Assembly (NCBI GenBank): GCA_963559585.1
Contig: CAUWLJ010000008.1
Coordinates: 1-64,000 of the forward strand
Length of the DNA: 64,000 nt
Origin: Eisenbergiella sp963559585
GTDB lineage: Bacteria > Bacillota > Clostridia > Lachnospirales > Lachnospiraceae
Direction: 5' to 3'
Of the stretch, positions 57,171-64,000 are shown piece by piece. The notes beneath the pieces are model-generated. The model saw only the letters and a program-made list of their open reading frames with translations, ran no database searches and had not been told where the DNA came from. A program made the position numbers and the translations under genes. Within the stretch, counting starts at the first letter, position 1; every line of letters begins with the position of its first letter.

Positions 57171-59388
57171 GGAAAAACTGAATGAGCTCCAGCGCGCCGC
57201 GGTGGAGGACGAGAGCCGTGCCTGTGTGGTGAACGCCTGTGTGGGGAGCGGGAAAACGACTGTGCTTGCGGCGAAGATCTGCTATCTGCACGAGGTAAAG
57301 AAGGTTCCCCTTGAACGCATGATGGCGCTCACCTTCACCAACAAGGCGGCGCAGGAGATCAGGGAGCGGCTTGCCTGCACAGAGATTCCCACCGTTGGCA
57401 CCTTCCACAGCGTGGCCCTGTACCTTCTGAAACAGGAGCTGCCTCTGGAGCGGATCGGATACGGCAGGGATTTCAGGGTGATTATCCCGGAGGAGGAGCT
57501 GGAGCTGGCCCGGGAGCTGATCCGGGAAAAGGGCTTTGCCGTGAAGTATAAGAACCGGCTGAAGAAAAGGCTGGAGCAGGAACGCCCCGGTTTTCTGGAA
57601 GGGCGGGAGAAGAACCGGCTGGGGGACGAGCTGTTCCCACTGATGGCGGCCATGGAGGAGGAAAAACGGAGACGGGGAGAGATGACCTTCGCCGATCTTC
57701 TGGAAAAAGCCGCTTATCTGCTGAGAGAGCTTCTGTCGGAGGGGCAGCCCCTTACGCCGGAATGGATCATCATAGATGAGGCACAGGATGTGGATCCCTC
57801 CCAGCTTGCTTTTCTGGAGGCGCTGTATGGGGAAAAGACCAGCCTTTTTGCAGTGGGAGATCCCAATCAGGTTATCTATAGCTGGAGGGGCGGCACAGAA
57901 AACATGTTTTTCCGGCTGAAAAACCGTTTTCAGGCAAAGGAGCTTCCCCTGTCCATCAACTACCGCTCCAACGGAGTGATCCTGGAGGCTGCGGGCAGAT
58001 TCCGCCAGTTCGGCGGGGAGCTGGCGGGCTGCAGGGAGAGGGGAGAACGTATTGTGGTGAGAAACCACTACAATCCTTTTCAGGAGGCGGAATATCTGGC
58101 CGGGCGGATCAGGCAGCTGCATGAAAAGGGGACTGCCTATGGGCAGACCGCGGTTTTTTACCGCCTTCAGGAGCAGGCGGAGCTTCTGGAAAGAGTATTT
58201 GAGCGGGAGGGGATCCCCTTTGAGACGGCGGGAAGCAGGAGTATCACAGACATTCCGGTGCTGGACTGGCTGGTGAGACTGCTTCGGGCGGCCTGTGTAA
58301 GGAGTGAGGAGCTTCTGAAGGATGTGGTTTCAGACCGCCGGTATGGGATTGGGGAGCCTTTGGAGGAGCGGATCCGGGGGCTTGCCGGACATGTTTCCGG
58401 TGGACAGATTTCCAATGGACATGCTTTCGGCGAACATGCCTTCGCCGGAAACGTTTCCGGCGGGATGGACGGGGCTGGGGCTGCCCTGTACGCTTATCTT
58501 CTGCTGGATCGCTGCTTAAGGCCTGCCAGGGCAGAATACCGGGAGGAGAAGGAGCTGGCGCTTGGCTTTCTGGGCAGGCTGGCGGAGCAGTGCGCCAAAG
58601 GAGGGCGGGATTTCCCGTCTGAGGGGGACTGCAGGTCTGAACAGGACTTCCTGTCTGAAATACGGGAATTCCTGAACGGTGCGGCCCTCTGCGGCTTTTC
58701 CCCGGAGCTGAAAAGGGAGGAGGGGACGGATCGGGTCAGGCTGATGACGCTTCATGCCTCCAAGGGACTGGAATTCTCCCAGGTGTTCCTGATCGGGGTG
58801 AATCAGGGGCTGATCCCTCTGTCCGGCAGAAGCTTTGAGGAGAAGGAGGAGGAACGCAGGCTCTTTTTCGTGGGGCTGACCAGGGCCAGGGACCGGCTGG
58901 AGCTGTCCTATTACACGGATCCTGCGCCTTACCGGGCAGCGGGCGGCCCCGGAAGCTATCTGAGGCTGCTGCCCGTCTCCCTCCTGGACTGGAAGGAGGC
59001 GCGTACACAGGAGGCTGCTGCAGAGAACCTGCAGCGGCTGCGCAGGGCAGTGCTGGAGCAGAAACGGGGGATGAAGGAAAAGGAAGCGCTTGAGCTGCCG
59101 GGCAGGATACCCGACACCCTGCCCGGCAGTCCTCCTGGCGGGGAAGGCAGGGCTGTGGAAAAGGCAGGGAAGGAGCCGGAGGAAAAGTCAGAAAAAAATA
59201 CGGAAGAAAGTGCGGCAGAAAATCCAGCAGGAAATCCAGCAGGAAATCCGGCTCCCCGCCGGGTTCGCCACCCCAGATACGGCGTTGGTGTGGTGTCCGG
59301 GGAGGATGAAAGTATGATCCGGGTGGAGTTTGAGGGCTATGGGAGCAAAACGTTCGTGAAAGCATTTTCCGGACTTACAGAATGCTGA
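57154..59388 (+). CDS. UvrD/PcrA-like superfamily 1A helicase
   Basis: About 744 residues. Helicase motifs: NACVGSGKTT (Walker A), ALTFTNKAAQEI (Ia), DEAQDVDPSQ (II), GDPNQVIYSWRGG (III), INYRSNGVI (IV), LMTLHASKGLEF (V) and FVGLTRARDRLELSYY (VI). Inserted in domain 2B is a low-complexity GHVSGG/GHAFGEHAF stretch. After residue 640 a charged linker with NPAGNPAGNPA repeats leads to a Tudor-like end (HPRYGVGVVSGEDESMIRVEF) like that of PcrA. It starts inside the mrfA 3' end. ATG 57154 gives the family-like N-terminus, and ATG 57109 is an alternative. No promoter is visible. Confidence 0.88.
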   Translation, partial: WYERNKEKLNELQRAAVEDESRACVVNACVGSGKTTVLAAKICYLHEVKKVPLERMMALTFTNKAAQEIRERLACTEIPTVGTFHSVALYLLKQELPLERIGYGRDFRVIIPEEELELARELIREKGFAVKYKNRLKKRLEQERPGFLEGREKNRLGDELFPLMAAMEEEKRRRGEMTFADLLEKAAYLLRELLSEGQPLTPEWIIIDEAQDVDPSQLAFLEALYGEKTSLFAVGDPNQVIYSWRGGTENMFFRLKNRFQAKELPLSINYRSNGVILEAAGRFRQFGGELAGCRERGERIVVRNHYNPFQEAEYLAGRIRQLHEKGTAYGQTAVFYRLQEQAELLERVFEREGIPFETAGSRSITDIPVLDWLVRLLRAACVRSEELLKDVVSDRRYGIGEPLEERIRGLAGHVSGGQISNGHAFGEHAFAGNVSGGMDGAGAALYAYLLLDRCLRPARAEYREEKELALGFLGRLAEQCAKGGRDFPSEGDCRSEQDFLSEIREFLNGAALCGFSPELKREEGTDRVRLMTLHASKGLEFSQVFLIGVNQGLIPLSGRSFEEKEEERRLFFVGLTRARDRLELSYYTDPAPYRAAGGPGSYLRLLPVSLLDWKEARTQEAAAENLQRLRRAVLEQKRGMKEKEALELPGRIPDTLPGSPPGGEGRAVEKAGKEPEEKSEKNTEESAAENPAGNPAGNPAPRRVRHPRYGVGVVSGEDESMIRVEFEGYGSKTFVKAFSGLTEC

Positions 59389-59419
59389 CGGATATGATAA
59401 AATATGGGACAGCGGAGCG

Positions 59420-59530
59420 TTAGAGCGTGTTTGAAAATTCATTCCCGCCATCTGCACACCCCACTTCGCGGCATATTTGCCCCAAATTGGGACGCACATC
59501 TGGCAGAAAGCAATTTTAAACACGCTCTAA
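59420..59530. repeat. Family A repeat, copy 3 (111 bp, internally deleted)
   Basis: Perfect outer ends TTAGAGCGTG and CACGCTCTAA. Compared with copy 1, the segment between the two ccccaaatt arms (about 55 bases) is missing, as expected for deletion between short direct repeats. It lies between the UvrD-like and GH3 genes. Confidence 0.8.
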
Positions 59531-59654
59531 AACAGACACATGGCGGGAATAAATTTTCCGGCACGCTTCGGAGAAGAAGCCGCATCCGCGGTTTTGCCCC
59601 GCCGCTGTGCTTTACGCCCCGGAACAGAAGAGAAAATGGAGAATGGTGCAGAGT

Positions 59655-61940
59655 ATGGAACAGGATAAAAAAACAGAGGACAGAAGTGTGGAACAGAAAA
59701 TAGAGGAGCTGGTTTCCCGGCTTACACTGGAGGAAAAAGCAGGAATGATCCACGGATGCGGCCTGTTTGCCACCAAAGGGGTGGAGCGGCTGGGGATCCC
59801 GCCGTTAACCATGTCGGACGGGCCCATGGGAGTCCGCCATGATTTTGAGAATGCAGCCTGGAGGGTGATCGGAAATACGGACGATTATGTGACTTACCTG
59901 CCCTCCAACAGCGCCATCGCTTCCACCTGGAACCGGGACGTGGCGCGCTCCTGCGGCCAGGTTTTGGGCGAGGAGGCCAGAGGACGGGGAAAGGATGTGA
60001 TCCTGGCTCCCGGCATCAACATCAAGAGAAGCCCTCTGTGCGGCAGAAACTTTGAATATATGAGTGAGGACCCTTACCTTACCGGAGAACTGGCCGTCCC
60101 CATGATCCAGGGGATCCAGGAGCAGGATACGGCGGCCTGTGTGAAGCATTTTGCGCTGAACAATCAGGAAACGGAGCGGCTCTGGGTGGAAGTGGAGGTG
60201 GACGATGCGGCCCTGCATGAGATCTACCTTCCGGCCTTTGAGAAAGCGGTGAAGGAGGGCGGCTCCTGGTCCTTGATGGGAGCCTATAACCTGTGGCATG
60301 GGGAGCACTGCTGTGAGAGCCGGGAGCTTCTGAACCGGCTGCTTCGTGAGGAATGGAAATATGACGGCATGGTGGTTTCCGACTGGGGAGCCGTACATAA
60401 CACGGAAAAGGCGGCGGAGAGCGGACTGGACATTGAAATGTCCGTCACCGACAATTTTGATGAATACTGCCTGGCAGAGCCGTTAATCCGGGCCGTAAAA
60501 GAGGGAAGGGTGCCGGAGGAATGGATCGACAGGAAGGTACGCAACATCCTGCGCCTGCTGCTGCGCATCGGCAAAATGGATCCTGAGAACAGAAAGCCCG
60601 GCGCCTACAACACACCAAAGCATCGCCAGACGGTGCTGGATGCGGCCAGAGAGTCCGTGATCCTTCTGAAAAATGAGGATCAGCTTCTGCCTCTTGACCG
60701 GAAAAAGGTGAAAAAGCTTCTGGTGGTAGGCGACAATGCCAACCGTATCCATTCCTGCGGAGGCGGAAGCGCAGAAATTAAGGCGCTGTACGAGGTGACG
60801 CCCTTTCTGGGCATCAAAAAGCTGCTGGGCGGAAATGTGCAGGTGGACTATGTACAGGGATATTTCCCGGACGACTGCGAGGAGCTTCCGGCCGAGATCA
60901 ACTGGCAGGCCGACAGCCTGAAGCCCTCTGATGCGGCCGCACAGTCTGAATCAGAATATGCGGCGGGAACGGCGCAGGGAAGCGGCCGTACAGAAGACGG
61001 GGAAGGACATGAAGCAAAGGAAGCGGAAGTATCCTCCAAAGGCCCGGAGCTTCTGCGCCTGAAAAGTCTGAAAAGCCGTCAGGAGGAGCTGCGCCGCCAG
61101 GCCGTGGGGAAGGCGGCCCAGTACGATACGGTAATCTTCGTGGGCGGCCAGAACCATCATCAGGATACGGAGGGCGGGGACAGAGAAAATATGACGCTTC
61201 CCTACGCCCAGGACGAGCTGATCCGGGAGCTGACAGGTGTAAATCCCAATACGATCGTGGTGCTGTTTTCCGGCTCCCCGGTGGAGATGCCCTGGGCAGA
61301 CCGGGCCAAAGCGCTGGTATGGCAGTATTATTCCGGTATGGAAGGGGGAACCGCTCTGGCCGAGGTGCTGTTCGGCGATGTGAACCCCTCCGGCCGTCTG
61401 GCAGAAAGCTTCCCTATTCACTGCGGGGACTGCCCGGCACACAGCATCGGAGAATTCCCGGGAGGCAAAACAGTCCGCTATACAGAGGGGCTTTTCGTGG
61501 GCTACCGTCATTATCATACCCGTCATGTGCCCGTGCTGTTCCCTTTTGGCTTCGGGCTTTCCTACACGGATTTTTCTATCTGCGGCCTGTGTGTGGAAAA
61601 TGGTGAAACCCGGCAGCAGGGAGCGGAAGGCTCCTTTGAGCCCTTCAGGCTGTCCGTGAAGGTGACGAACACCGGGGACAGGGCCGGAATGGAGACGGTG
61701 CAGCTCTACGTGGAAAAGGCGGATGGGGAAGCTGACCGCCCTTCCAGGGAACTGAAGGCTTTTGAGAAAGTAGAGCTGCAGCCCGGCGAGAGCCGCACAG
61801 TAGAGTTTACCCTGGGAAGGGAAGCGTTCTGCCGCTACGATGCGGACAGCCAGGCCTTCGTCACAGTACCCGGAGTTTACCGGATCGGGGCAGGCAGAAA
61901 TGTGGAGGAGATCTGCGCGGAGACGGAAGTGACCGTGTGA
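59655..61940 (+). CDS. GH3 beta-glycosidase (beta-glucosidase-like)
   Basis: A 761-residue cytoplasmic glycosidase. The N-terminal (beta/alpha)8 domain has LTLEEKAGMIHGCGLF, MSDGPMGVRH, ILAPGINIKRSPLCGRNFEY, the substrate loop CVKHFALNNQETER and the nucleophile in GMVVSDWGAVH (Asp). The second alpha/beta domain includes VGGQNHHQDTEGGDRENMTLP and LFSGSPVEMPW. A fibronectin-III-like domain ends it (PFGFGLSYTDF .. LQPGESRTVEF). A 60-residue Gly/Glu/Ala-rich insertion (residues 420-480) interrupts domain 2. No signal peptide. ATG 59655 or 59643 are both possible starts. Specificity (glucose, xylose or other) is not readable. Confidence 0.9.
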   Translation: MEQDKKTEDRSVEQKIEELVSRLTLEEKAGMIHGCGLFATKGVERLGIPPLTMSDGPMGVRHDFENAAWRVIGNTDDYVTYLPSNSAIASTWNRDVARSCGQVLGEEARGRGKDVILAPGINIKRSPLCGRNFEYMSEDPYLTGELAVPMIQGIQEQDTAACVKHFALNNQETERLWVEVEVDDAALHEIYLPAFEKAVKEGGSWSLMGAYNLWHGEHCCESRELLNRLLREEWKYDGMVVSDWGAVHNTEKAAESGLDIEMSVTDNFDEYCLAEPLIRAVKEGRVPEEWIDRKVRNILRLLLRIGKMDPENRKPGAYNTPKHRQTVLDAARESVILLKNEDQLLPLDRKKVKKLLVVGDNANRIHSCGGGSAEIKALYEVTPFLGIKKLLGGNVQVDYVQGYFPDDCEELPAEINWQADSLKPSDAAAQSESEYAAGTAQGSGRTEDGEGHEAKEAEVSSKGPELLRLKSLKSRQEELRRQAVGKAAQYDTVIFVGGQNHHQDTEGGDRENMTLPYAQDELIRELTGVNPNTIVVLFSGSPVEMPWADRAKALVWQYYSGMEGGTALAEVLFGDVNPSGRLAESFPIHCGDCPAHSIGEFPGGKTVRYTEGLFVGYRHYHTRHVPVLFPFGFGLSYTDFSICGLCVENGETRQQGAEGSFEPFRLSVKVTNTGDRAGMETVQLYVEKADGEADRPSRELKAFEKVELQPGESRTVEFTLGREAFCRYDADSQAFVTVPGVYRIGAGRNVEEICAETEVTV

Positions 61941-61965
61941 CAGGAAGCGATGCAGGGAGGGAAAG

Positions 61966-62139
61966 ATGCTTCATATTTTCTATGGCAATATGCCGGAAGC
62001 GATTTTTAACACGTCTGTATATTTTAAAAACGTATACAGGGATGAATGGATCACGGATGAACTTGCGAAGGAGATGATACAGGACGTGGATAAATCCTCC
62101 GTTCTGTATGGCGGAGTGATTGACAGTCCGGTGACGTAA
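61966..62139 (+). pseudogene. DUF4869-like protein, truncated to 57 residues
   Basis: The frame MLHIFYGNMPEAIFNTSVYF onward, with YRDEWITDELAKEMIQDVDK, matches the N-terminal third of a DUF4869 family protein as I recall it (usually about 150 residues). It ends abruptly after GGVIDSPVT. GGGAGGG stands before the ATG, so the front end is intact. Directly after the stop begins the truncated ATPase frame, which suggests a deletion joining two genes. Confidence 0.6.
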
Positions 62140-62140
62140 T

Positions 62141-62779
62141 ATTACGATCATACGTGGAGACAGTGCAACAGGCAAAACCACATTAGTGGATATGATCCGG
62201 GAGCATTACGAAAACGGAGAGGAAAGCGGCGTTACCCTTTCCTGTATGAGAAATTGTGCCGTGTTGGAAGGAAAGAACTGGCAGGCACAGCTTTCGGTTT
62301 ATCATGAAAATATACTTTTCATTGACGAGGGAAATCTGTTTGTCACTACGAAGGAGTCTGCATCAGCAATACAAAAGACAGATAATTATTATGTGATTGT
62401 AACAAGAGAAGGAATAGAGACGCTTCCTTTCAGTGTTTCGGAAATATATGGGATACGTGATTCGGGAAAGTATGGTTTCCTGAAACAGACCTACAATGAA
62501 ATGTATCAGTTGTATCCGGTTGTGAGACAGACAGAGACGGTTCGGCCGGAATGGATTTTGACAGAGGATTCCAATTCCGGTTTTCAGTTTTTTGAAAAAA
62601 TCAGCAGCAGGAACGGTTTGCAATGTATTTCTGCGAATGGAAAGTCAAATATTTTCAGATTCCTCCTATCTCACAAGGAAGGAAAAGGACTGATCATAGC
62701 TGATGGGGCTGCCTTCGGTTCTCAGCAGAAGACACTGCCGCACCATGTCCCCTGGACGAGATCTTTTCCCACCGGATAG
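62141..62779 (+). pseudogene. P-loop ATPase remnant lacking a start codon and its C-terminus
   Basis: The frame from 62141 reads ITIIRGDSATGKTTLVDMI, a complete Walker A, and continues for about 190 codons (SVSEIYGIRDSGKYGFLKQT, then GLIIADGAAFG). No ATG, GTG or TTG precedes the P-loop: the frame is closed by TGA at 62132, and the first GTG (62186) lies after it. At about 62715 the sense reading breaks off and continues as nonsense to a stop at 62779. Both ends are therefore lost by deletion. The gene is much more AT-rich than its surroundings, consistent with acquired DNA. Confidence 0.6.
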
Positions 62780-62919
62780 GAACCTGTGTGGAGCAGGTCT
62801 TTCTCATACACTATTTGCTTGACCGGCTGGGATTGGCCTTCAAGGAGTTTAATGCGTATATTAATCACCAGGAGATTGGGGCAGGGGACTTCATGCGCCC
62901 CGGAAAGGATAGCCTATGA
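62722..62919 (+). pseudogene. Transglutaminase-like fragment coupled to the next gene
   Basis: The frame reads SAEDTAAPCPLDEIFSHRIG, then TCVEQVFLIHYLLDRLGLAF and KEFNAYINHQEIGAGDF, ending in a TGA that overlaps the next ATG (CTATGA). The G-T-C-V-E-Q-V pattern and following helix resemble the catalytic cysteine helix of transglutaminase-like proteins. No start codon is available, so it is a 3' fragment. The intact parent gene would have been translationally coupled with the LURP-one gene. Confidence 0.45.
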
Positions 62920-63389
62920 AACTACTCATCAAGCAGCGCGTTTTTTCCTGGACGGATTCTTATGACATTTATGATGAGGCGGGCCGGCAGAAATATTTTG
63001 TGAAAGCCGAATTTTTCTCGCTGGGCCATCGTCTGCATGTATACGATCATGCGGGGGAGGAGATTGGCCTGGTACGGGAAAAGCTTTTCCAGCTTCTTCC
63101 CGAATTTGAGATTGAGATCCGGGGAAATGTGTGCGGCAGTATTCAGAAAAAGTTTTCGCTGTTCCGCCCCAAATATGAAATTGACTTCAATGGCTGGAGA
63201 GTGGAGGGAGATTTCCTGGAGTGGGAGTACGACGTTTTTGATGGCTGCAGCAATGTGGTGCACATCAGCAAGGAGCTGCTCCACTGGGGCGATACTTACG
63301 TGATCGACTGCGCGGATCCGGCGGATGAGCTGACTGCGCTCATGCTGGTGATCGCCATTGATGCGGCTAACTGCTCTCAGGAAAGCTGA
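62916..63389 (+). CDS. LURP-one-related (DUF567/scramblase-fold) protein
   Basis: A 157-residue protein beginning MKLLIKQRVFSWTDSYDIYD, with KYFVKAEFFSLGHRLHVYD, IGLVREKLFQLLPEFEIEI, FSLFRPKYEIDFNGWRVEGD and a C-terminal LTALMLVIAIDA helix. This is the twelve-strand Tubby/LURP-one fold found in many Firmicutes, with no fixed biochemical role, possibly membrane or lipid contact. Its start overlaps the stop of the transglutaminase-like remnant, and its stop lies in a 13-bp hairpin. Confidence 0.82.
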   Translation: MKLLIKQRVFSWTDSYDIYDEAGRQKYFVKAEFFSLGHRLHVYDHAGEEIGLVREKLFQLLPEFEIEIRGNVCGSIQKKFSLFRPKYEIDFNGWRVEGDFLEWEYDVFDGCSNVVHISKELLHWGDTYVIDCADPADELTALMLVIAIDAANCSQES

Positions 63390-63398
63390 GAGCAGTTA
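63368..63398 (+). terminator. Hairpin at the end of the LURP-one gene
   Basis: TAACTGCTCTCAG, 5 bases, CTGAGAGCAGTTA, then caataaatccctttt. It overlaps the stop codon and could serve the convergent gene too. Confidence 0.55.
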
Positions 63399-63427
63399 CA
63401 ATAAATCCCTTTTCCACGTATTTTCAT

Positions 63428-64000
63428 TTACTTAAACAGCCGGATCACGCCTTTATCATTCAGATTCCGCAGCAGGGACAGGGTGATAGGGAAGCCGAAC
63501 AGCCCGATGATGCCGAACAGCTTCAGCCCTGCCAGCATACTGGCAAGAGTGACCACCGGATGTAGCCCCACCTGATGGCCCACGATCTTCGGCTCGATGA
63601 TGTTTCGGATCACCGTGATCAGCAGATACAGAACCAGCAGACCGATCCCGTGGAACAGATCTCCGGTGATCAGGGAAATGATGGCCCATGGGATCATGAT
63701 GCCGCCGGTTCCCAGAACCGGGAGAATGTCAAAAATACCAATACACAGAGCAATCAGCACCGCATTGGGAACCCGCAGAATGGTGAGCCCGACGGCAACC
63801 TCTGAGAAGGTAATGAACAGGATCAGAGCGTAGGAAAGAATACATTTAATCAGCGTACCGCTTATATAGCCCTTCACCTCGCCCAGAGTCCTCTGTCCCT
63901 TTTCCGGGAGCTGCCTTACCAGGAAACCGGTGATCGTCTCATAATCCACGTTCATGAAATAAGTAACGATGATAGTGATGACCAGGTTCAGGAAATTTCC
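63428..64000 (-). CDS. AI-2E family transporter / YtvI-like permease (5' part outside the window)
   Basis: At least 190 residues of the C-terminal half, with the frame open to the window edge. Helices contain SYALILFITFSEVAVGLTIL, VLIALCIGIFDILPVLGTGGIMIPW and IIEPKIVGHQVGLHPVVTL. The D-x-x-P-x-x-G-x-x and EPK-x-x-G motifs are diagnostic of the AI-2E/PerM family. In spore formers the similar YtvI is a sporulation membrane protein. The start lies upstream, beyond base 64000. Confidence 0.88.
   Translation of the reverse strand, partial: GNFLNLVITIIVTYFMNVDYETITGFLVRQLPEKGQRTLGEVKGYISGTLIKCILSYALILFITFSEVAVGLTILRVPNAVLIALCIGIFDILPVLGTGGIMIPWAIISLITGDLFHGIGLLVLYLLITVIRNIIEPKIVGHQVGLHPVVTLASMLAGLKLFGIIGLFGFPITLSLLRNLNDKGVIRLFK

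Noticed and set aside
59188..59753. Open frames across 59420-59530 on both strands
   Set aside because: Same cause: translation of family A palindromes joined to shadows of the helicase and GH3 genes.

Overview
The window looks like a chromosomal segment of an anaerobic, probably spore-forming Clostridia of the Lachnospiraceae type. The signs are a six-gene Rnf complex, a biotin-dependent Na+-pumping decarboxylase operon, scpA-scpB, a cmk-ispH-rpsA cluster, several plant- or host-glycan hydrolases (GH51, GH2, GH3), two S11 carboxypeptidases with forespore-type promoter matches, and GC-rich coding DNA full of ctg/gag/aag codons. This assignment comes from gene content only. No tRNA, rRNA, CRISPR array, intact transposase or integrase was seen.

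Layout. 1-1450 is a decayed accessory patch: an antitoxin with a good promoter and operator, a PIN toxin missing its N-terminal half, a frameshifted DnaC/IstB-like fragment of integrative-element type and the tail of an FtsX-type permease. 1550-9610 holds rpsU, a membrane protein, a GH25 lysozyme, a DacF-like carboxypeptidase, a phosphoesterase, scpAB and a flotillin. 9780-11090 is a second S11 carboxypeptidase. 11380-16720 is a five-gene operon: an acyl-CoA-type carboxyltransferase, a lipoprotein-OadG fusion, a biotin carrier, OadB and OadA. The 17-20 kb region carries an AraC regulator divergent from a GH51 arabinofuranosidase. 20-28.6 kb has RsmF, class I ribonucleotide reductase NrdAB and CarB (the last three on the minus strand). 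28.9-38.3 kb has a LacZ-type GH2, a class I lysyl-tRNA synthetase fused to a tRNA-binding domain, an LD-carboxypeptidase, a LysM protein and a NYN-LOTUS protein. 38.3-42.6 kb has a flavoprotein, cmk, ispH and rpsA. 42.6-44.7 kb (minus) has an ABM monooxygenase, a small membrane protein and an MrfB-like exonuclease. 45-51 kb is rnfCDGEAB with a convergent apbE. 51.5-59.4 kb has a SleB-like hydrolase, a YjbR protein, endonuclease IV, an MrfA-like helicase and a UvrD-like helicase. 59.6-64 kb has a GH3 enzyme, a second patch of gene remnants, a LURP-one protein and a partial AI-2E permease.

How they fit. Two ion-motive systems sit 28 kb apart: Rnf (ferredoxin:NAD+) and an OadB-type Na+ pump. ApbE next to rnf is the expected FMN transferase for the Dxx(S/T)xAT sites in RnfD and RnfG. 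The decarboxylase operon is notable because it encodes both carboxyltransferase types of a transcarboxylase (12S-like and 5S-like) around a single biotin carrier and one membrane pump. MrfA-like and MrfB-like proteins, partners in Bacillus mitomycin repair, are present but about 10 kb apart.

Three families of palindromic intergenic repeats (here A, B and C) recur through the window and often sit at gene-end or gene-remnant junctions. The 5' region of rnfC contains three successive perfect hairpins and a loop that is complementary to the sequence just before the ribosome-binding site. This is the strongest candidate for an undescribed regulatory structure.
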